Assembly: GCA_963843285.1 (NCBI GenBank)
Contig: CAWJJO010000006.1
Location: 1-64,000 of the forward strand
Direction of reading: 5' to 3'
Source: CAZDDB01 sp963843285
GTDB lineage: Bacteria > Acidobacteriota > HRBIN11 > JAKEFK01
Length of the DNA stretch: 64,000 bases
Below are positions 8,958-17,777 of this stretch, one piece after another (position 1 is the stretch's first letter; each line of letters opens with the position of its first letter). The notes below the pieces were generated by a model that saw only the letters and a program-made list of their open reading frames with translations, was not told the origin of the DNA and searched no databases. The translations under genes were made by a program, and so were the position numbers.

Positions 8958-10757
8958 ATGGACTCGTTCAATGTTAGTAGAGACAAAATCACAGGTGAAG
9001 AGATACTCAATGTATCGCTGACTGGCCCATTACTCTTGACCTCTCCGCTTCTCAACAAGGGAAGCGCATTTACAGAAGAGGAACGCCAGGAGTTAGGTCT
9101 TTGGGGGCTGCTTCCTCCACATCTGTCTACTTTTGAGGAGCAACTGACAAGATCCTACGAGAACTATACCCGTAAGAACACAGACCTGGAGCGGTACATT
9201 CATCTCGTATCTCTGCAGGATCGAAACGAGACACTCTTTTTTCGTTTACTACAGGATCACATCACCGAGATGATGCCGATCGTTTATACACCAACTGTCG
9301 GTCTTGCGTGCCAGAAATACAGCCACATCTATCGTCGACCAAGGGGTCTCTATATTTCGTACCGGGATAAAGACAGGATCGATACGATCCTGGCAAATGC
9401 TCCAAAGGCGAATGTTAACATCATCGTCGTCACTGATGGGGAGCGCATTTTGGGATTAGGAGACCTAGGCGCCGGTGGAATAGGAATTTCGATCGGCAAG
9501 CTGACTCTCTACACGCTTTGTGCTGGGATTCACCCTGCAACCACGTTGCCTATTGTCCTGGATGTCGGAACGAATAATCAGGATCTGCTGGCTGATCCGC
9601 TGTATCTGGGCTGGCGTCATGAGCGTGTGCGCGGAACTGAGTACGACGACTTCATTGAGGCTTTCGTTCAGGCTGTCATGCGCAGATTTCCTGACGTACT
9701 ACTTCAGTGGGAGGATTTTTCCAAGAACAATGCGCGGCGTTTGTTGGAACGTTACCGCGACCGGCTGTGCACGTTCAATGACGACATTCAGGGAACCGGT
9801 GCAGTGACCACGGCGGGTCTCCTCGCAGCTTGCGAAGTAACCGGATCGAGAATTTCGAATCAGCGTATTGTGATATTAGGAGCAGGGTCCGCCGCTACAG
9901 GCATCAGCGATCAGATTGTTGCAGCAATGAGGAGTGATGGCATTTCCAGGCGCGAATCTTTGTCATTGATTTGGCTGGTTGATAGCCAGGGTTTGGTGCA
10001 TACAGCACGGACCAATCTGGAACCGTCCAAACAAAAATTTGCACAGCCCGTAGACCGATTGTCTCGTTGGAAGGTAAATCATGACGGGCAAATCAGTCTG
10101 AAGGATGTGGTGTCTAACGTTCACCCCACAATCCTGATCGGCACCGGCGCACAGCCGGGAGTTTTCACCGAAGAGATAGTCCGGGATATGGCAACACACG
10201 TGCAAAGGCCGATTATCTTCCCGCTCTCGAATCCAACCTCGAAAAGTGAGGCAGTCCCGGCAGATCTATTTTCCTGGACTGAAGGCAGAGCGGTAGTAGC
10301 AACAGGAAGCCCGTTCCCAGACGTAATTCATGGAGAAAAGTCGGTTCGCATCGGACAATGTAACAACGCATTGATCTTTCCGGGTGTAGGTTTGGGTGTA
10401 ATCGCTGCCAGAGCCCGGCGCGTCACGGATGAAATGTTTGTGGCTGCCGCTGTAGCGCTCAAAGAATTCTCTCCCATCCTGCAGGACCCATTTGCACCGC
10501 TTTATCCCAAACTGGAAGACGTGCGCAAAGTGTCTCGTAGCGTCGCGCTTGCTGTTGTCTTAGAAGCGCAGCAGTCAGGCCTGGCATCCGAAGGTTCGTC
10601 ATATGAGGAACTGACGAGGCGGATAGATGCGACAGTATGGAAACCCCATTACGTCCGCTTGAAGCGCGCGATACCTGTAGATACTCCAGAGAACACCGCA
10701 CCGGAGAAAGATCCCCGAACAGACAGACAAAAAGAGGTTTGCTATGAGCAAAGATAG
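8958..10757 (+). CDS. maeA: NAD-type malic enzyme
   Basis: Oxidative decarboxylation of malate to pyruvate. The 599-residue length is that of the large bacterial/eukaryotic type. Motifs: N-terminal domain with PIVYTPTVGLACQKY and the catalytic Tyr there, VTDGERILGLGDLG and the metal-binding ED in QWEDFSKNNA, then LCTFNDDIQGTGAV, and the Rossmann loop VILGAGSAATGI. Start at ATG 8958 has GCAGGAGG eight bases before it; the frame is open further upstream to 8886 but over the promoter. It overlaps citrate synthase by 14 bases, so the two are probably translationally coupled. Cofactor preference cannot be settled by eye. A C-terminal extension of about 25 charged residues (DTPENTAPEKDPRTDRQKE) is unusual. 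Confidence 0.93.
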   Translation: MDSFNVSRDKITGEEILNVSLTGPLLLTSPLLNKGSAFTEEERQELGLWGLLPPHLSTFEEQLTRSYENYTRKNTDLERYIHLVSLQDRNETLFFRLLQDHITEMMPIVYTPTVGLACQKYSHIYRRPRGLYISYRDKDRIDTILANAPKANVNIIVVTDGERILGLGDLGAGGIGISIGKLTLYTLCAGIHPATTLPIVLDVGTNNQDLLADPLYLGWRHERVRGTEYDDFIEAFVQAVMRRFPDVLLQWEDFSKNNARRLLERYRDRLCTFNDDIQGTGAVTTAGLLAACEVTGSRISNQRIVILGAGSAATGISDQIVAAMRSDGISRRESLSLIWLVDSQGLVHTARTNLEPSKQKFAQPVDRLSRWKVNHDGQISLKDVVSNVHPTILIGTGAQPGVFTEEIVRDMATHVQRPIIFPLSNPTSKSEAVPADLFSWTEGRAVVATGSPFPDVIHGEKSVRIGQCNNALIFPGVGLGVIAARARRVTDEMFVAAAVALKEFSPILQDPFAPLYPKLEDVRKVSRSVALAVVLEAQQSGLASEGSSYEELTRRIDATVWKPHYVRLKRAIPVDTPENTAPEKDPRTDRQKEVCYEQR

Positions 10758-12066
10758 TATTACGATCATTGATAACAGAACTGGTAAGTCTTACGAAATT
10801 CCAATCCAATATGGGACATATCCCCTGTATGGCGCAGCGATTCGCGCCGGCGATCTACGCCAGGTGAAAGTCTCGGAGGACGATTTCGGCCTCATGACTT
10901 ATGATCCGGCTTTTATGAATACCGCCTCGTGCCAGAGCAAGATAACTTTCATAGATGGCGATCGGGGGATCTTGCAATATCGCGGCTTCCCTATCGAAGA
11001 GCTGGCCCAAAAGAGCAATTACCTAGAGACAGCTTTCATCCTTCTCTACGGGAACGTTCCCAGTATCCCGGAGTTTGATGAGTGGGAGCACAATATCAGA
11101 ATCCATACCTTCATTCACGAAAATATCAAGAAGTTCATGGATGGCTATCATTACGACGCGCATCCTATGGGGATGTTGGTGAGTACGGTGGCCGCTCTTT
11201 CCACGTTCTACGCTGACGCGAAGAATATTTTTGATCCGGTCTCACGAAAGCACCAGACGTACCGGCTTATCGGCAAGATGCCAACGTTGGCCGCCTTTGC
11301 TTACCGCCACAGCCGCGGATTGCCGTATGCCTATCCCGATAATGATCTGAGCTACGCAGGGAACTTCCTGAACATGCTCTTCAAGATGACTGAAGCCAAA
11401 TACAAACCCGACCCGGTCCTGGAGCGCGCTCTGAATGTGTTGTTTATTCTTCATGCGGATCATGAGCAGAATTGCAGCGCCAATGCGATGCGCAGCGTGG
11501 GAAGCTCGCATGTCGATCCATATTGCGCTGTGGCCGCGGCTGCAGCAGCATTGTATGGACCTCTTCATGGAGGTGCGAACGAGCAGGTGCTTCGGATGCT
11601 TGCAGAAATCGGATCGATCGATAAGATTCCGGAGTTCATCAAAAAAGTAAAGGCCGGCGAAGGACGATTGATGGGCTTTGGTCATAGAGTTTACAAGAAC
11701 TATGATCCCCGTGCGAGAATCATCAAACAGATCGCTGATCAAGTGTTTGAAGTTACGGGAAAGAATCCATTATTGAAAATTGCGCTGGAGCTGGAGCGGA
11801 TCGCATTGCAGGACGAGTATTTCATAAAACGGAAACTTTATCCGAATGTCGATTTCTATTCCGGAATTATTTACCAGGCGATGGGTTTTCCTGTGGAGAT
11901 GTTTCCGGTATTGTTCGCAATTCCACGCACTTCGGGATGGATTGCGCAATGGGAAGAGATGTTATTGGATCCTGAGCAAAAAATCGCGCGCCCCAGGCAA
12001 TTCTATCAGGGATCGGTTGCGCGACCGTTTGTGAATGAGCCGGAGCTGCAGGTAAACAGGGCTTGA
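10744..12066 (+). CDS. gltA: Citrate synthase
   Basis: Condenses oxaloacetate and acetyl-CoA to citrate at entry to the TCA cycle; cytosolic. At 440 residues it has the N-terminal beta domain of type II (hexameric, NADH-sensitive) enzymes (SYEIPIQYGTYPLYGAAI). Active-site segments are ILHADHEQNCS, GPLHGGANEQ and GFGHRVYKNYDPRA, with the late Asp region VEMFPVLFAIPRTSGW. It follows malic enzyme with a 14-base overlap, an arrangement that would couple pyruvate/acetyl-CoA supply with citrate formation. Under the same sigma-54 promoter if co-transcribed. Confidence 0.96.
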   Translation: MSKDSITIIDNRTGKSYEIPIQYGTYPLYGAAIRAGDLRQVKVSEDDFGLMTYDPAFMNTASCQSKITFIDGDRGILQYRGFPIEELAQKSNYLETAFILLYGNVPSIPEFDEWEHNIRIHTFIHENIKKFMDGYHYDAHPMGMLVSTVAALSTFYADAKNIFDPVSRKHQTYRLIGKMPTLAAFAYRHSRGLPYAYPDNDLSYAGNFLNMLFKMTEAKYKPDPVLERALNVLFILHADHEQNCSANAMRSVGSSHVDPYCAVAAAAAALYGPLHGGANEQVLRMLAEIGSIDKIPEFIKKVKAGEGRLMGFGHRVYKNYDPRARIIKQIADQVFEVTGKNPLLKIALELERIALQDEYFIKRKLYPNVDFYSGIIYQAMGFPVEMFPVLFAIPRTSGWIAQWEEMLLDPEQKIARPRQFYQGSVARPFVNEPELQVNRA

Positions 12067-12116
12067 GATTTACCGGGCGGTTTCGAACACAAAATTGTTT
12101 AGTGATCCACAACGGA

Positions 12117-12146
12117 TTGGACATACGTCTGTCTAGCTTGTATAAA
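12117..12146 (+). promoter_or_regulatory. Sigma-70-like promoter for lipoprotein gene
   Basis: TTGGAC, 18-base spacer, TATAAA; ends 36 bases before the lipoprotein start. Confidence 0.5.
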
Positions 12147-12181
12147 TAGACTCTGATTCGAACCGCAGGGCTAGGAGATAA

Positions 12182-12829
12182 ATGATGAAGAAGACCGTTT
12201 CGCTCTTTCTGTTCCTTTTTTTGCTGACCGCTTTTGTGGCAATTGCTTGTAAATCACGGCAAGCCGATCAACAGACTGCATCGACTCCGGCGCCCGATCA
12301 AACGGCTGCATCAGCCCCGGGACCGATTTCCTCACATTCCGTGGAGGCAGCTTCGAACGCTGCTCCTTCCGCGTCAGTTGCCGGCATTGAATGGACGGTT
12401 CCACAGAATTGGAAGGCTCAACCGGATAGGCCGATGAGAATAGTCACATACTCAATCCCTGTAGCACAAGGGGATACAGAAGCGGGAGAATGTGCAGTCT
12501 TCTTTTTTGGGCCAGGGCAGGGAGGCGACGTGCGTTCCAACATCAACAGATGGATCAGCCAGTTCGAGACAGAATCTAAGGCGGAAGAGTCTTCGAAAAT
12601 GATAAACGATTTGAAAGTAACTACCGTTTCCATAGCAGGGGCATATCTCGCGCCCGGCGGACCCATGATGCAGTCACAAGGGAAAAAACCCAATTACAGA
12701 TTGCTGGGCGCTATTGTGGAAGCGCCCGACGGCGCCGTCTTCTTCAAGACTACAGGACCGGCTGCCACAATCGCAGCATCCGAAAAAGATTTTACTTCGC
12801 TGGTAAATTCCATCCGAAAGCATCTATAG
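12182..12829 (+). CDS. Putative lipoprotein, unknown function
   Basis: Secreted lipoprotein of 215 residues. A hydrophobic signal (SLFLFLFLLTAFVAIAC) ends in a lipobox Cys at residue 23, followed by a Ser/Ala/Pro/Thr-rich linker to about residue 65 and a globular domain of about 150 residues (IEWTVPQNWKAQPDRPMR onward). The second Met (12185) is better spaced from the GGAG site than the first. The domain resembles proteins that compare predicted exported-protein surfaces, but I cannot name the family. The sequence around its stop has a decayed relative at 16690-16780. Confidence 0.75.
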   Translation: MMKKTVSLFLFLFLLTAFVAIACKSRQADQQTASTPAPDQTAASAPGPISSHSVEAASNAAPSASVAGIEWTVPQNWKAQPDRPMRIVTYSIPVAQGDTEAGECAVFFFGPGQGGDVRSNINRWISQFETESKAEESSKMINDLKVTTVSIAGAYLAPGGPMMQSQGKKPNYRLLGAIVEAPDGAVFFKTTGPAATIAASEKDFTSLVNSIRKHL

Positions 12830-12955
12830 GAAATCGGCTTTCCCGATAATCCGGAAATTTTGAAAATGTGAAACATTCTGGATGCTTTCTCCCCTGAATG
12901 TTACACCAATGTCGATTGAAGGTTCGACTGCACTTCAAAGTGAACCGGTTCAAGA

Positions 12956-15484
12956 ATGGGTATGAACCAACTCCCTCCGGCCTTTTGGAGTATCTCTGCG
13001 GCCGAGATGCTCCGGCTCCTTGAAACATCTAAAGAAGGTTTGACTGCTGCCAACGCCGGCCAGCGGCTCGCTCGTTATGGCTCTAACCTTTTGAAGCCGA
13101 AAAAGCGGACGGATGTGTTCTCGCTCCTGCTGGCGCAATTCAAGAGTCCACTGATCCTCATTCTTTTATTTGCAACCGGGTTGTCATTTTTCTTGCATGA
13201 TCCTGTGAACGCCTTCATCATTCTTACGATTGTCCTTGTAAGCGGCCTTCTCGGGTTTTGGCAGGAGCACAGCGCCACCAATGCCGTGGAACAGTTACTG
13301 ACCATCGTGCAAATTAAGGCTACGGTGCTTCGCGATGGAGGCCCGCAGGAAATTCCTGTCGAAGCGATTGTGCCGGGAGATATTGTCATTCTAAATGCGG
13401 GGGATGTCGTCCCGGGTGATTGTCTGGTTGATGAATCAAAGGATCTTTTTGTAGATGAAGCAACCCTCACGGGTGAAACCTATCCTGTGGAAAAATCGAT
13501 CGGAGTGCTTGCTGCTGAAGTGCCGCTGGGCCAGCGGACAAATTCGTTATGGATGGGAACCCATGTAGTAAGCGGCAGCGCCCGGGCGCTGGTTATAACC
13601 ACAGGCACGCAAACGGAATTCGGCAAAGTCTCCGAGCGGTTAAGACTCCGGCCGCCCGAGACGGATTTTGAGCGTGGGATACGGCGATTCGGCTACTTCC
13701 TGATGGAAGTGACTCTGGTGCTGGTGATCGCCATCTTCGCGATCAATGTCTACCTGGCCCGTCCGGTTCTGGATTCCTTTCTTTTTTCGCTGGCACTCGC
13801 TGTTGGGCTGACGCCACAATTGTTGCCGGCGATTATCAGCATCAACCTTGCCCACGGCGCCAAACGAATGGCGCAAGAAAAAGTGATTGTCAAACGGCTC
13901 GCTTCAATTGAAGATTTCGGCAGCATGAATGTGATCTGCTCCGATAAAACCGGCACATTGACCGAAGGCATTGTGCACTTGCAATCCGGGCTTGATGTGG
14001 AAGGTGCTTCAAGCGATAAAGTGCTTCTTTATGCTTATATCAATGCATTTTACGAGACCGGGTTTACGAATCCGATCGATGAAGCGATTCGCACTCATCG
14101 CCAGTTTGATGTCTCCGGTTACCGGAAGGCGGACGAGATCCCGTATGATTTTCTTCGCAAACGATTGAGCGTTCTGGTTGCGCTTGGTGATACGCACCTG
14201 ATGGTGACCAAAGGCGCATTGGAAAATGTGTTCGCCGTCTGTTCATCGGCGGAGACTGAAGCCGGCCCCCGGGTCGATATCAACGTGGTACGGGAGAGAG
14301 TGCAACAACACTTCGAGGAGTTTAGTAGTAAGGGCTTTCGCACCTTAGGCGTCGCATACAAGGACATGGGATCTAAATCACTTATGAACAAAGACGACGA
14401 AGAAGACATGACGTTTTTGGGATTCCTTGTTCTGTTTGATCCGCCGAAACCCAATATCATGGAGACTATCGAACGTCTGAAAGCCCTCGGAGTTTCACTG
14501 AAGATCATCACAGGAGACAACCACCTGGTTGCAGCCAATGTCAGTCAACAGATGGGATTATCGAGTACGAAAATTCTCTCAGGGCCGGATCTCCGTGAGC
14601 TAAGCGATGGCGCACTGCTCAAACGCGTGATGGAAGTGGATGTCTTCGCGGAAATTGAGCCCAATCAGAAGGAGCGCATCATCCTTGCCCTCAAGAAGGC
14701 CGGAAATGTTGTTGGATATATGGGAGACGGTGTCAATGATGGCTCTGCGCTTCATGCAGCCGATGTCGGTATTTCCGTTGAGAGCGCAGTGGATGTTGCC
14801 AAGGAAGCCGCAGATATCGTTTTACTAGAAAAGGATCTGGGTGTCCTTGTTCAGGGCGTGCGCGAAGGACGGACGACATTTGCGAACACGCTCAAGTATG
14901 TCTTCATGGCCACCAGCGCCAATTTTGGAAATATGTTCAGCATGGCTGGTGTATCGCTCTTCCTGCCGTTTCTCCCATTGCTCCCCAAGCAGATCTTGCT
15001 CACGAATCTAATGACCGATTTTCCCGAGATGACGATCGCGAATGACAGGGTGGACAGCGAAATGATTGAGTATCCCCGGCGCTGGGATATAAAAGCCATT
15101 CGCAAGTTCATGATCACCTTCGGCCTGGTAAGTTCGGTGTTTGACTACCTCACGTTCGGCGCACTGATAGCCATTCTTCATGCCACCCAGGATCAATTCA
15201 GAACCGGCTGGTTTCTGGAGTCCGTTATTTCAGCGTCTTTAATTGTGCTGGTAATACGAAGCCGGAACCCATTCTTCAAGAGTAGACCCTCGAAATATCT
15301 GCTCATGGCTACTCTCTCCGTATTTGTCGGAACAGTGATTCTACCTTTTACCGCTTTCGGCGCGATTTTTGGATTTACCCGGCTGTCGATTTCGTTCCAT
15401 CTCTTGTTAGCGGTGATTGTCATTCTTTACATTGTCAGTGCGGAAATAGCAAAGCGGATTTTTTACCGGAAAGTGAGATTCTGA
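12956..15484 (+). CDS. mgtA: P-type ATPase, Mg2+-importer (MgtA) type
   Basis: P-type ATPase of 842 residues in the inner membrane. Visible: N-terminal cation ATPase segment (LTAANAGQRLARYGSN), actuator motif LTGETYPVEK near residue 170, phosphorylation site ICSDKTGTLTEG with Asp near 330, KGA-type nucleotide region near 425, hinge MGDGVNDGSALHAADVGI near 585, and about ten membrane segments. The ISINLAHGAKRMA segment after TM4 and lack of a soft-metal CPC motif fit the type IIIB magnesium importers rather than calcium or copper pumps. No upstream riboswitch was recognised. A short diverged copy of its 3' end lies at 17503-17720. Confidence 0.92.
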   Translation: MGMNQLPPAFWSISAAEMLRLLETSKEGLTAANAGQRLARYGSNLLKPKKRTDVFSLLLAQFKSPLILILLFATGLSFFLHDPVNAFIILTIVLVSGLLGFWQEHSATNAVEQLLTIVQIKATVLRDGGPQEIPVEAIVPGDIVILNAGDVVPGDCLVDESKDLFVDEATLTGETYPVEKSIGVLAAEVPLGQRTNSLWMGTHVVSGSARALVITTGTQTEFGKVSERLRLRPPETDFERGIRRFGYFLMEVTLVLVIAIFAINVYLARPVLDSFLFSLALAVGLTPQLLPAIISINLAHGAKRMAQEKVIVKRLASIEDFGSMNVICSDKTGTLTEGIVHLQSGLDVEGASSDKVLLYAYINAFYETGFTNPIDEAIRTHRQFDVSGYRKADEIPYDFLRKRLSVLVALGDTHLMVTKGALENVFAVCSSAETEAGPRVDINVVRERVQQHFEEFSSKGFRTLGVAYKDMGSKSLMNKDDEEDMTFLGFLVLFDPPKPNIMETIERLKALGVSLKIITGDNHLVAANVSQQMGLSSTKILSGPDLRELSDGALLKRVMEVDVFAEIEPNQKERIILALKKAGNVVGYMGDGVNDGSALHAADVGISVESAVDVAKEAADIVLLEKDLGVLVQGVREGRTTFANTLKYVFMATSANFGNMFSMAGVSLFLPFLPLLPKQILLTNLMTDFPEMTIANDRVDSEMIEYPRRWDIKAIRKFMITFGLVSSVFDYLTFGALIAILHATQDQFRTGWFLESVISASLIVLVIRSRNPFFKSRPSKYLLMATLSVFVGTVILPFTAFGAIFGFTRLSISFHLLLAVIVILYIVSAEIAKRIFYRKVRF

Positions 15485-15540
15485 AGGGATAATAAGGCCC
15501 GAAGGCTCCAAGGTTATTGCGTCCTGCGCGCAAGCTGCGC

Positions 15541-16422
15541 TCACATTCGCATTCGTCGCTTAGAAGTATTTGTACGAAAATGGAGGGGGTCCCTCAAGTT
15601 CTGCAATTCCCGATAGTAATACAAGGCATTCGGTCTTTTTTCAATCAATCTGAACTTCTTCAAAAACTTCACTTCCTCATCGGTAATATCGCTGCACAGT
15701 GAGCGGTCACGCAAAAAATCTCTCAATCCAGGTTCAATCTCAACCTCTGATTCAGGTTCTATTTCAACAAAGGCAAACCTTTTTAGCCGTTCTTCCCCGA
15801 GCGTTGGGGTTAGAACAATGTCCATATTAAAGTTGCGGAGGTCGATATCCCAGGATTTAATCAATGGTTTCAGGAAATAGATGGAGTTCTGAATCGACAG
15901 GCTGAAAATGTCTGTATCAAAGAATTCAAGAACAATCACACGCATTTCTTCGTAACTTTTGTGGTTCGAACGAGCCAGCAGACGAAGCCAGTTCTCATCA
16001 TTCCACCCTTGTTTGGTGATCTCCTTTGCCGTATCCAGTAGTTTTTGGGTTACGATTCGTTCAATTTCTCCAAAAGGCTCCTTCTCGAAAATATGAGAAA
16101 GCTCTTCTTGCTTCGCCCGTTTGCATTTGCTGAGGACCAGTTCTCTTACTTCTCCAAACAACGGAATGGACGGATGGTCATATCTGCGCTTCAATTCGTG
16201 TTTTCTTTGCAACTCGGCAAGATTCGAGAGATCTCCGGGTGGCAGCTTCAAGAATTTTTCGATCTTCCTGTAGATATCCGTCTTGCTTGGCGATGGCGGG
16301 CTCTTTTTTCTTTTGAGTAACTGTGAAATGAACGAGGGAGTTACTCGAACTGCAGCAGCCAACTGCCTCTGTTCGAAGCCTAATTGTTCCAGTCGAATTC
16401 TGATTAGCTCGGCAACGTCCAT
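15541..16422 (-). CDS. XRE-family transcriptional regulator
   Basis: Regulator of 293 residues with an N-terminal Cro/C1-type helix-turn-helix (residues 5-60: LGFEQRQLAAAVRVTPSFISQLL) and a large C-terminal region of unknown fold, with no obvious peptidase or kinase motif. A TTAAC-N8-GTTAA dyad sits 22-39 bases before the start, suggesting autoregulation, and the same dyad recurs before the gene at 17022. Convergent with mgtA, so it is not in that operon. Confidence 0.82.
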   Translation of the reverse strand: MDVAELIRIRLEQLGFEQRQLAAAVRVTPSFISQLLKRKKSPPSPSKTDIYRKIEKFLKLPPGDLSNLAELQRKHELKRRYDHPSIPLFGEVRELVLSKCKRAKQEELSHIFEKEPFGEIERIVTQKLLDTAKEITKQGWNDENWLRLLARSNHKSYEEMRVIVLEFFDTDIFSLSIQNSIYFLKPLIKSWDIDLRNFNMDIVLTPTLGEERLKRFAFVEIEPESEVEIEPGLRDFLRDRSLCSDITDEEVKFLKKFRLIEKRPNALYYYRELQNLRDPLHFRTNTSKRRMRM

Positions 16423-16443
16423 CGTTTTTTCGCTCCTCCGTGC

Positions 16444-16461
16444 TTAACCATGATCAGTTAA
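16444..16461. promoter_or_regulatory. TTAAC-N8-GTTAA dyad, XRE gene proximal
   Basis: Inverted repeat TTAAC-CATGATCA-GTTAA immediately upstream of the XRE regulator start; candidate autoregulatory operator. Confidence 0.45.
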
Positions 16462-16689
16462 ATCCTTAATGAAATCGGGACAATAGTCAATATCAATCCG
16501 TTTTGAGAAGCTACACGTCCATCTAGCTTGGGAGACAATGACAATAGCCTGAAGATTAAGCCGGAGTAGTTAAGTCGCCGAAAGGAAAGGCTGGCACTCT
16601 CTCCCGATCGGAATGAATCAATATTCAAATGGGAATTCTGGCCCTTGCGATTGCGAACAAAGAATTAAGCTGCGAAAACTTTGTAAAGA

Positions 16690-16780
16690 TCAGCCGAAAC
16701 AGAAGCAAGTAAACTGAAGGAATCGCTGGTGAAATCCATCAGAAATGTTTTGTATGAAATTGGCTTCCCCAATCAGGTAT
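16690..16780 (+). pseudogene. Decayed copy of the lipoprotein 3' end
   Basis: From about 16722 the sequence TCGCTGGTGAAATCCATC and the following GAAATTGGCTTCCCCAATC closely track the lipoprotein 3' end and its downstream flank at 12798-12850 (TCGCTGGTAAATTCCATC and GAAATCGGCTTTCCCGATA). The frame reads ESLVKSIRNVLYEIG against TSLVNSIRKHL then stop. It is short and degraded, and supports an old duplication of the lipoprotein-mgtA region. Confidence 0.4.
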
Positions 16781-16789
16781 ACCTCGTTG

Positions 16790-16807
16790 TTAACCATTAT
16801 TAGTTAA
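16790..16807. promoter_or_regulatory. TTAAC-N8-GTTAA dyad, second copy
   Basis: TTAAC-CATTATTA-GTTAA, matching the dyad at 16444-16461. It lies about 106 bases before the -35 box of the gene at 17022. Candidate second operator for the XRE regulator. Confidence 0.4.
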
Positions 16808-16912
16808 ATAGATTGAAAATAATATTACCTATAATACCAAGGTTTATAGTTAGTTACAGTGATTATGACCAGCTAATCCATCACGTATAGTGATTGATGA
16901 GAGACCTCCTCA

Positions 16913-16941
16913 TTGACATGAGACGCCAATTAAGTTATTAT
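16913..16941 (+). promoter_or_regulatory. Consensus sigma-70 promoter
   Basis: TTGACA, 17-base spacer, TATTAT. Precedes the gene at 17022 by about 80 bases. A TCAC-N5-GTGA dyad lies just upstream near 16880-16892. Confidence 0.75.
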
Positions 16942-17021
16942 GGTTCAGTGATAGAAACTCAGCTTTTAGTTAAAGAACTCCTAGCGGGTCAGAAAAATCG
17001 AAACTATAGGAGGTTTAGATT

Positions 17022-17342
17022 ATGTATGCACGAATCGTCAGTATGAAACTTAAGAAGGATGCTCAACCCGAGTTTACTAAATTGTTCGAAAAGGATGTGA
17101 TTCCCATGTTGCGCAAGCAGAACGGCTTCCGCGATGAAGTTAGCTTGGTTTCTCCCGAGAGATCCGAAGTAACAGGAATCAGTTTTTGGAACAAGAAAGA
17201 GAATGCGGAAGAATACAACCGCCTAGCGTACCCGGAATTAATGAAGACTCTGTCGAAAGTGGTAGAGGGAACCCCGGACGTGAAAATGTTTGAGGTTTCA
17301 AATTCGACTTTCCACAAGATTGCTGCCGGACAACTCGTCTGA
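17022..17342 (+). CDS. Antibiotic biosynthesis monooxygenase-like (dimeric alpha/beta barrel) protein
   Basis: 106-residue single-domain protein with the ferredoxin-like ABM/EthD pattern: N-terminal strand MYARIVSMKL, helix ending VIPMLRKQNGFRDEVSL, strand VTGISFWNKKENAEEY, helix, then DVKMFEVSNSTFH. Such proteins act as dimers in quinone, heme or polyketide chemistry; no specific substrate can be assigned. A strong AGGAGG ribosome site, a consensus sigma-70 promoter and a strong terminator make it a monocistronic, well expressed unit. Confidence 0.8.
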   Translation: MYARIVSMKLKKDAQPEFTKLFEKDVIPMLRKQNGFRDEVSLVSPERSEVTGISFWNKKENAEEYNRLAYPELMKTLSKVVEGTPDVKMFEVSNSTFHKIAAGQLV

Positions 17343-17364
17343 AGCAGATTTGCCTTTTGAATTG

Positions 17365-17394
17365 AAAGAGCGGCGAGGGCCGCTCTTTCTTTTT
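17365..17394 (+). terminator. Rho-independent terminator
   Basis: Perfect 10-bp stem AAAGAGCGGC / GCCGCTCTTT with a GAGG loop, followed by CTTTTT. It ends the gene at 17022-17342. Confidence 0.92.
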
Positions 17395-17502
17395 GAGCAG
17401 CTGGTAGAATTTATAGCTCAGGTCTCCGTAGTGGTGTTTGGTTCCATTATTTGGACAAACCATGGTGCAAGCTGTCGCGTGCGGCACAGACGACCTAACC
17501 GA

Positions 17503-17720
17503 TACCAAGCCGGAACCCATTCTTCAAGAGTAGACCCTCGAAATATCTGCTCATGGCTACTCTCTCCGTATTTGTGGGAAGATTGATTCTACCTTTCACC
17601 CTTGTCGGCGCGATTTTTGGATTTACCCGGCTGTCGATTTCGTTCCATCTCTTGTTAGCGGTGATTGTCATTCTTCTCTTGTTGCCCGCTGAGGTCGGCC
17701 TCTGGCATTCATTACTTTGA
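17503..17720 (+). pseudogene. 3' fragment of an mgtA-like gene
   Basis: Near-identical over about 170 bases to the mgtA 3' end (15254-15430), including two exact blocks of about 57 and 63 bases. It stays in the same frame (SRNPFFKSRPSKYLLMATL) to a stop at 17718-17720. Between the blocks there are several changes (VGTVILPFTAF in mgtA, VGRLILPFTLV here), and the last residues diverge. There is no 5' part, so it is a remnant of a partial duplication. Confidence 0.85.
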
Positions 17721-17777
17721 GCGCCTTTGTGGGGTAAATACAGTAAATTTCAGAATGTGGAACATTCAGATTGTGAT

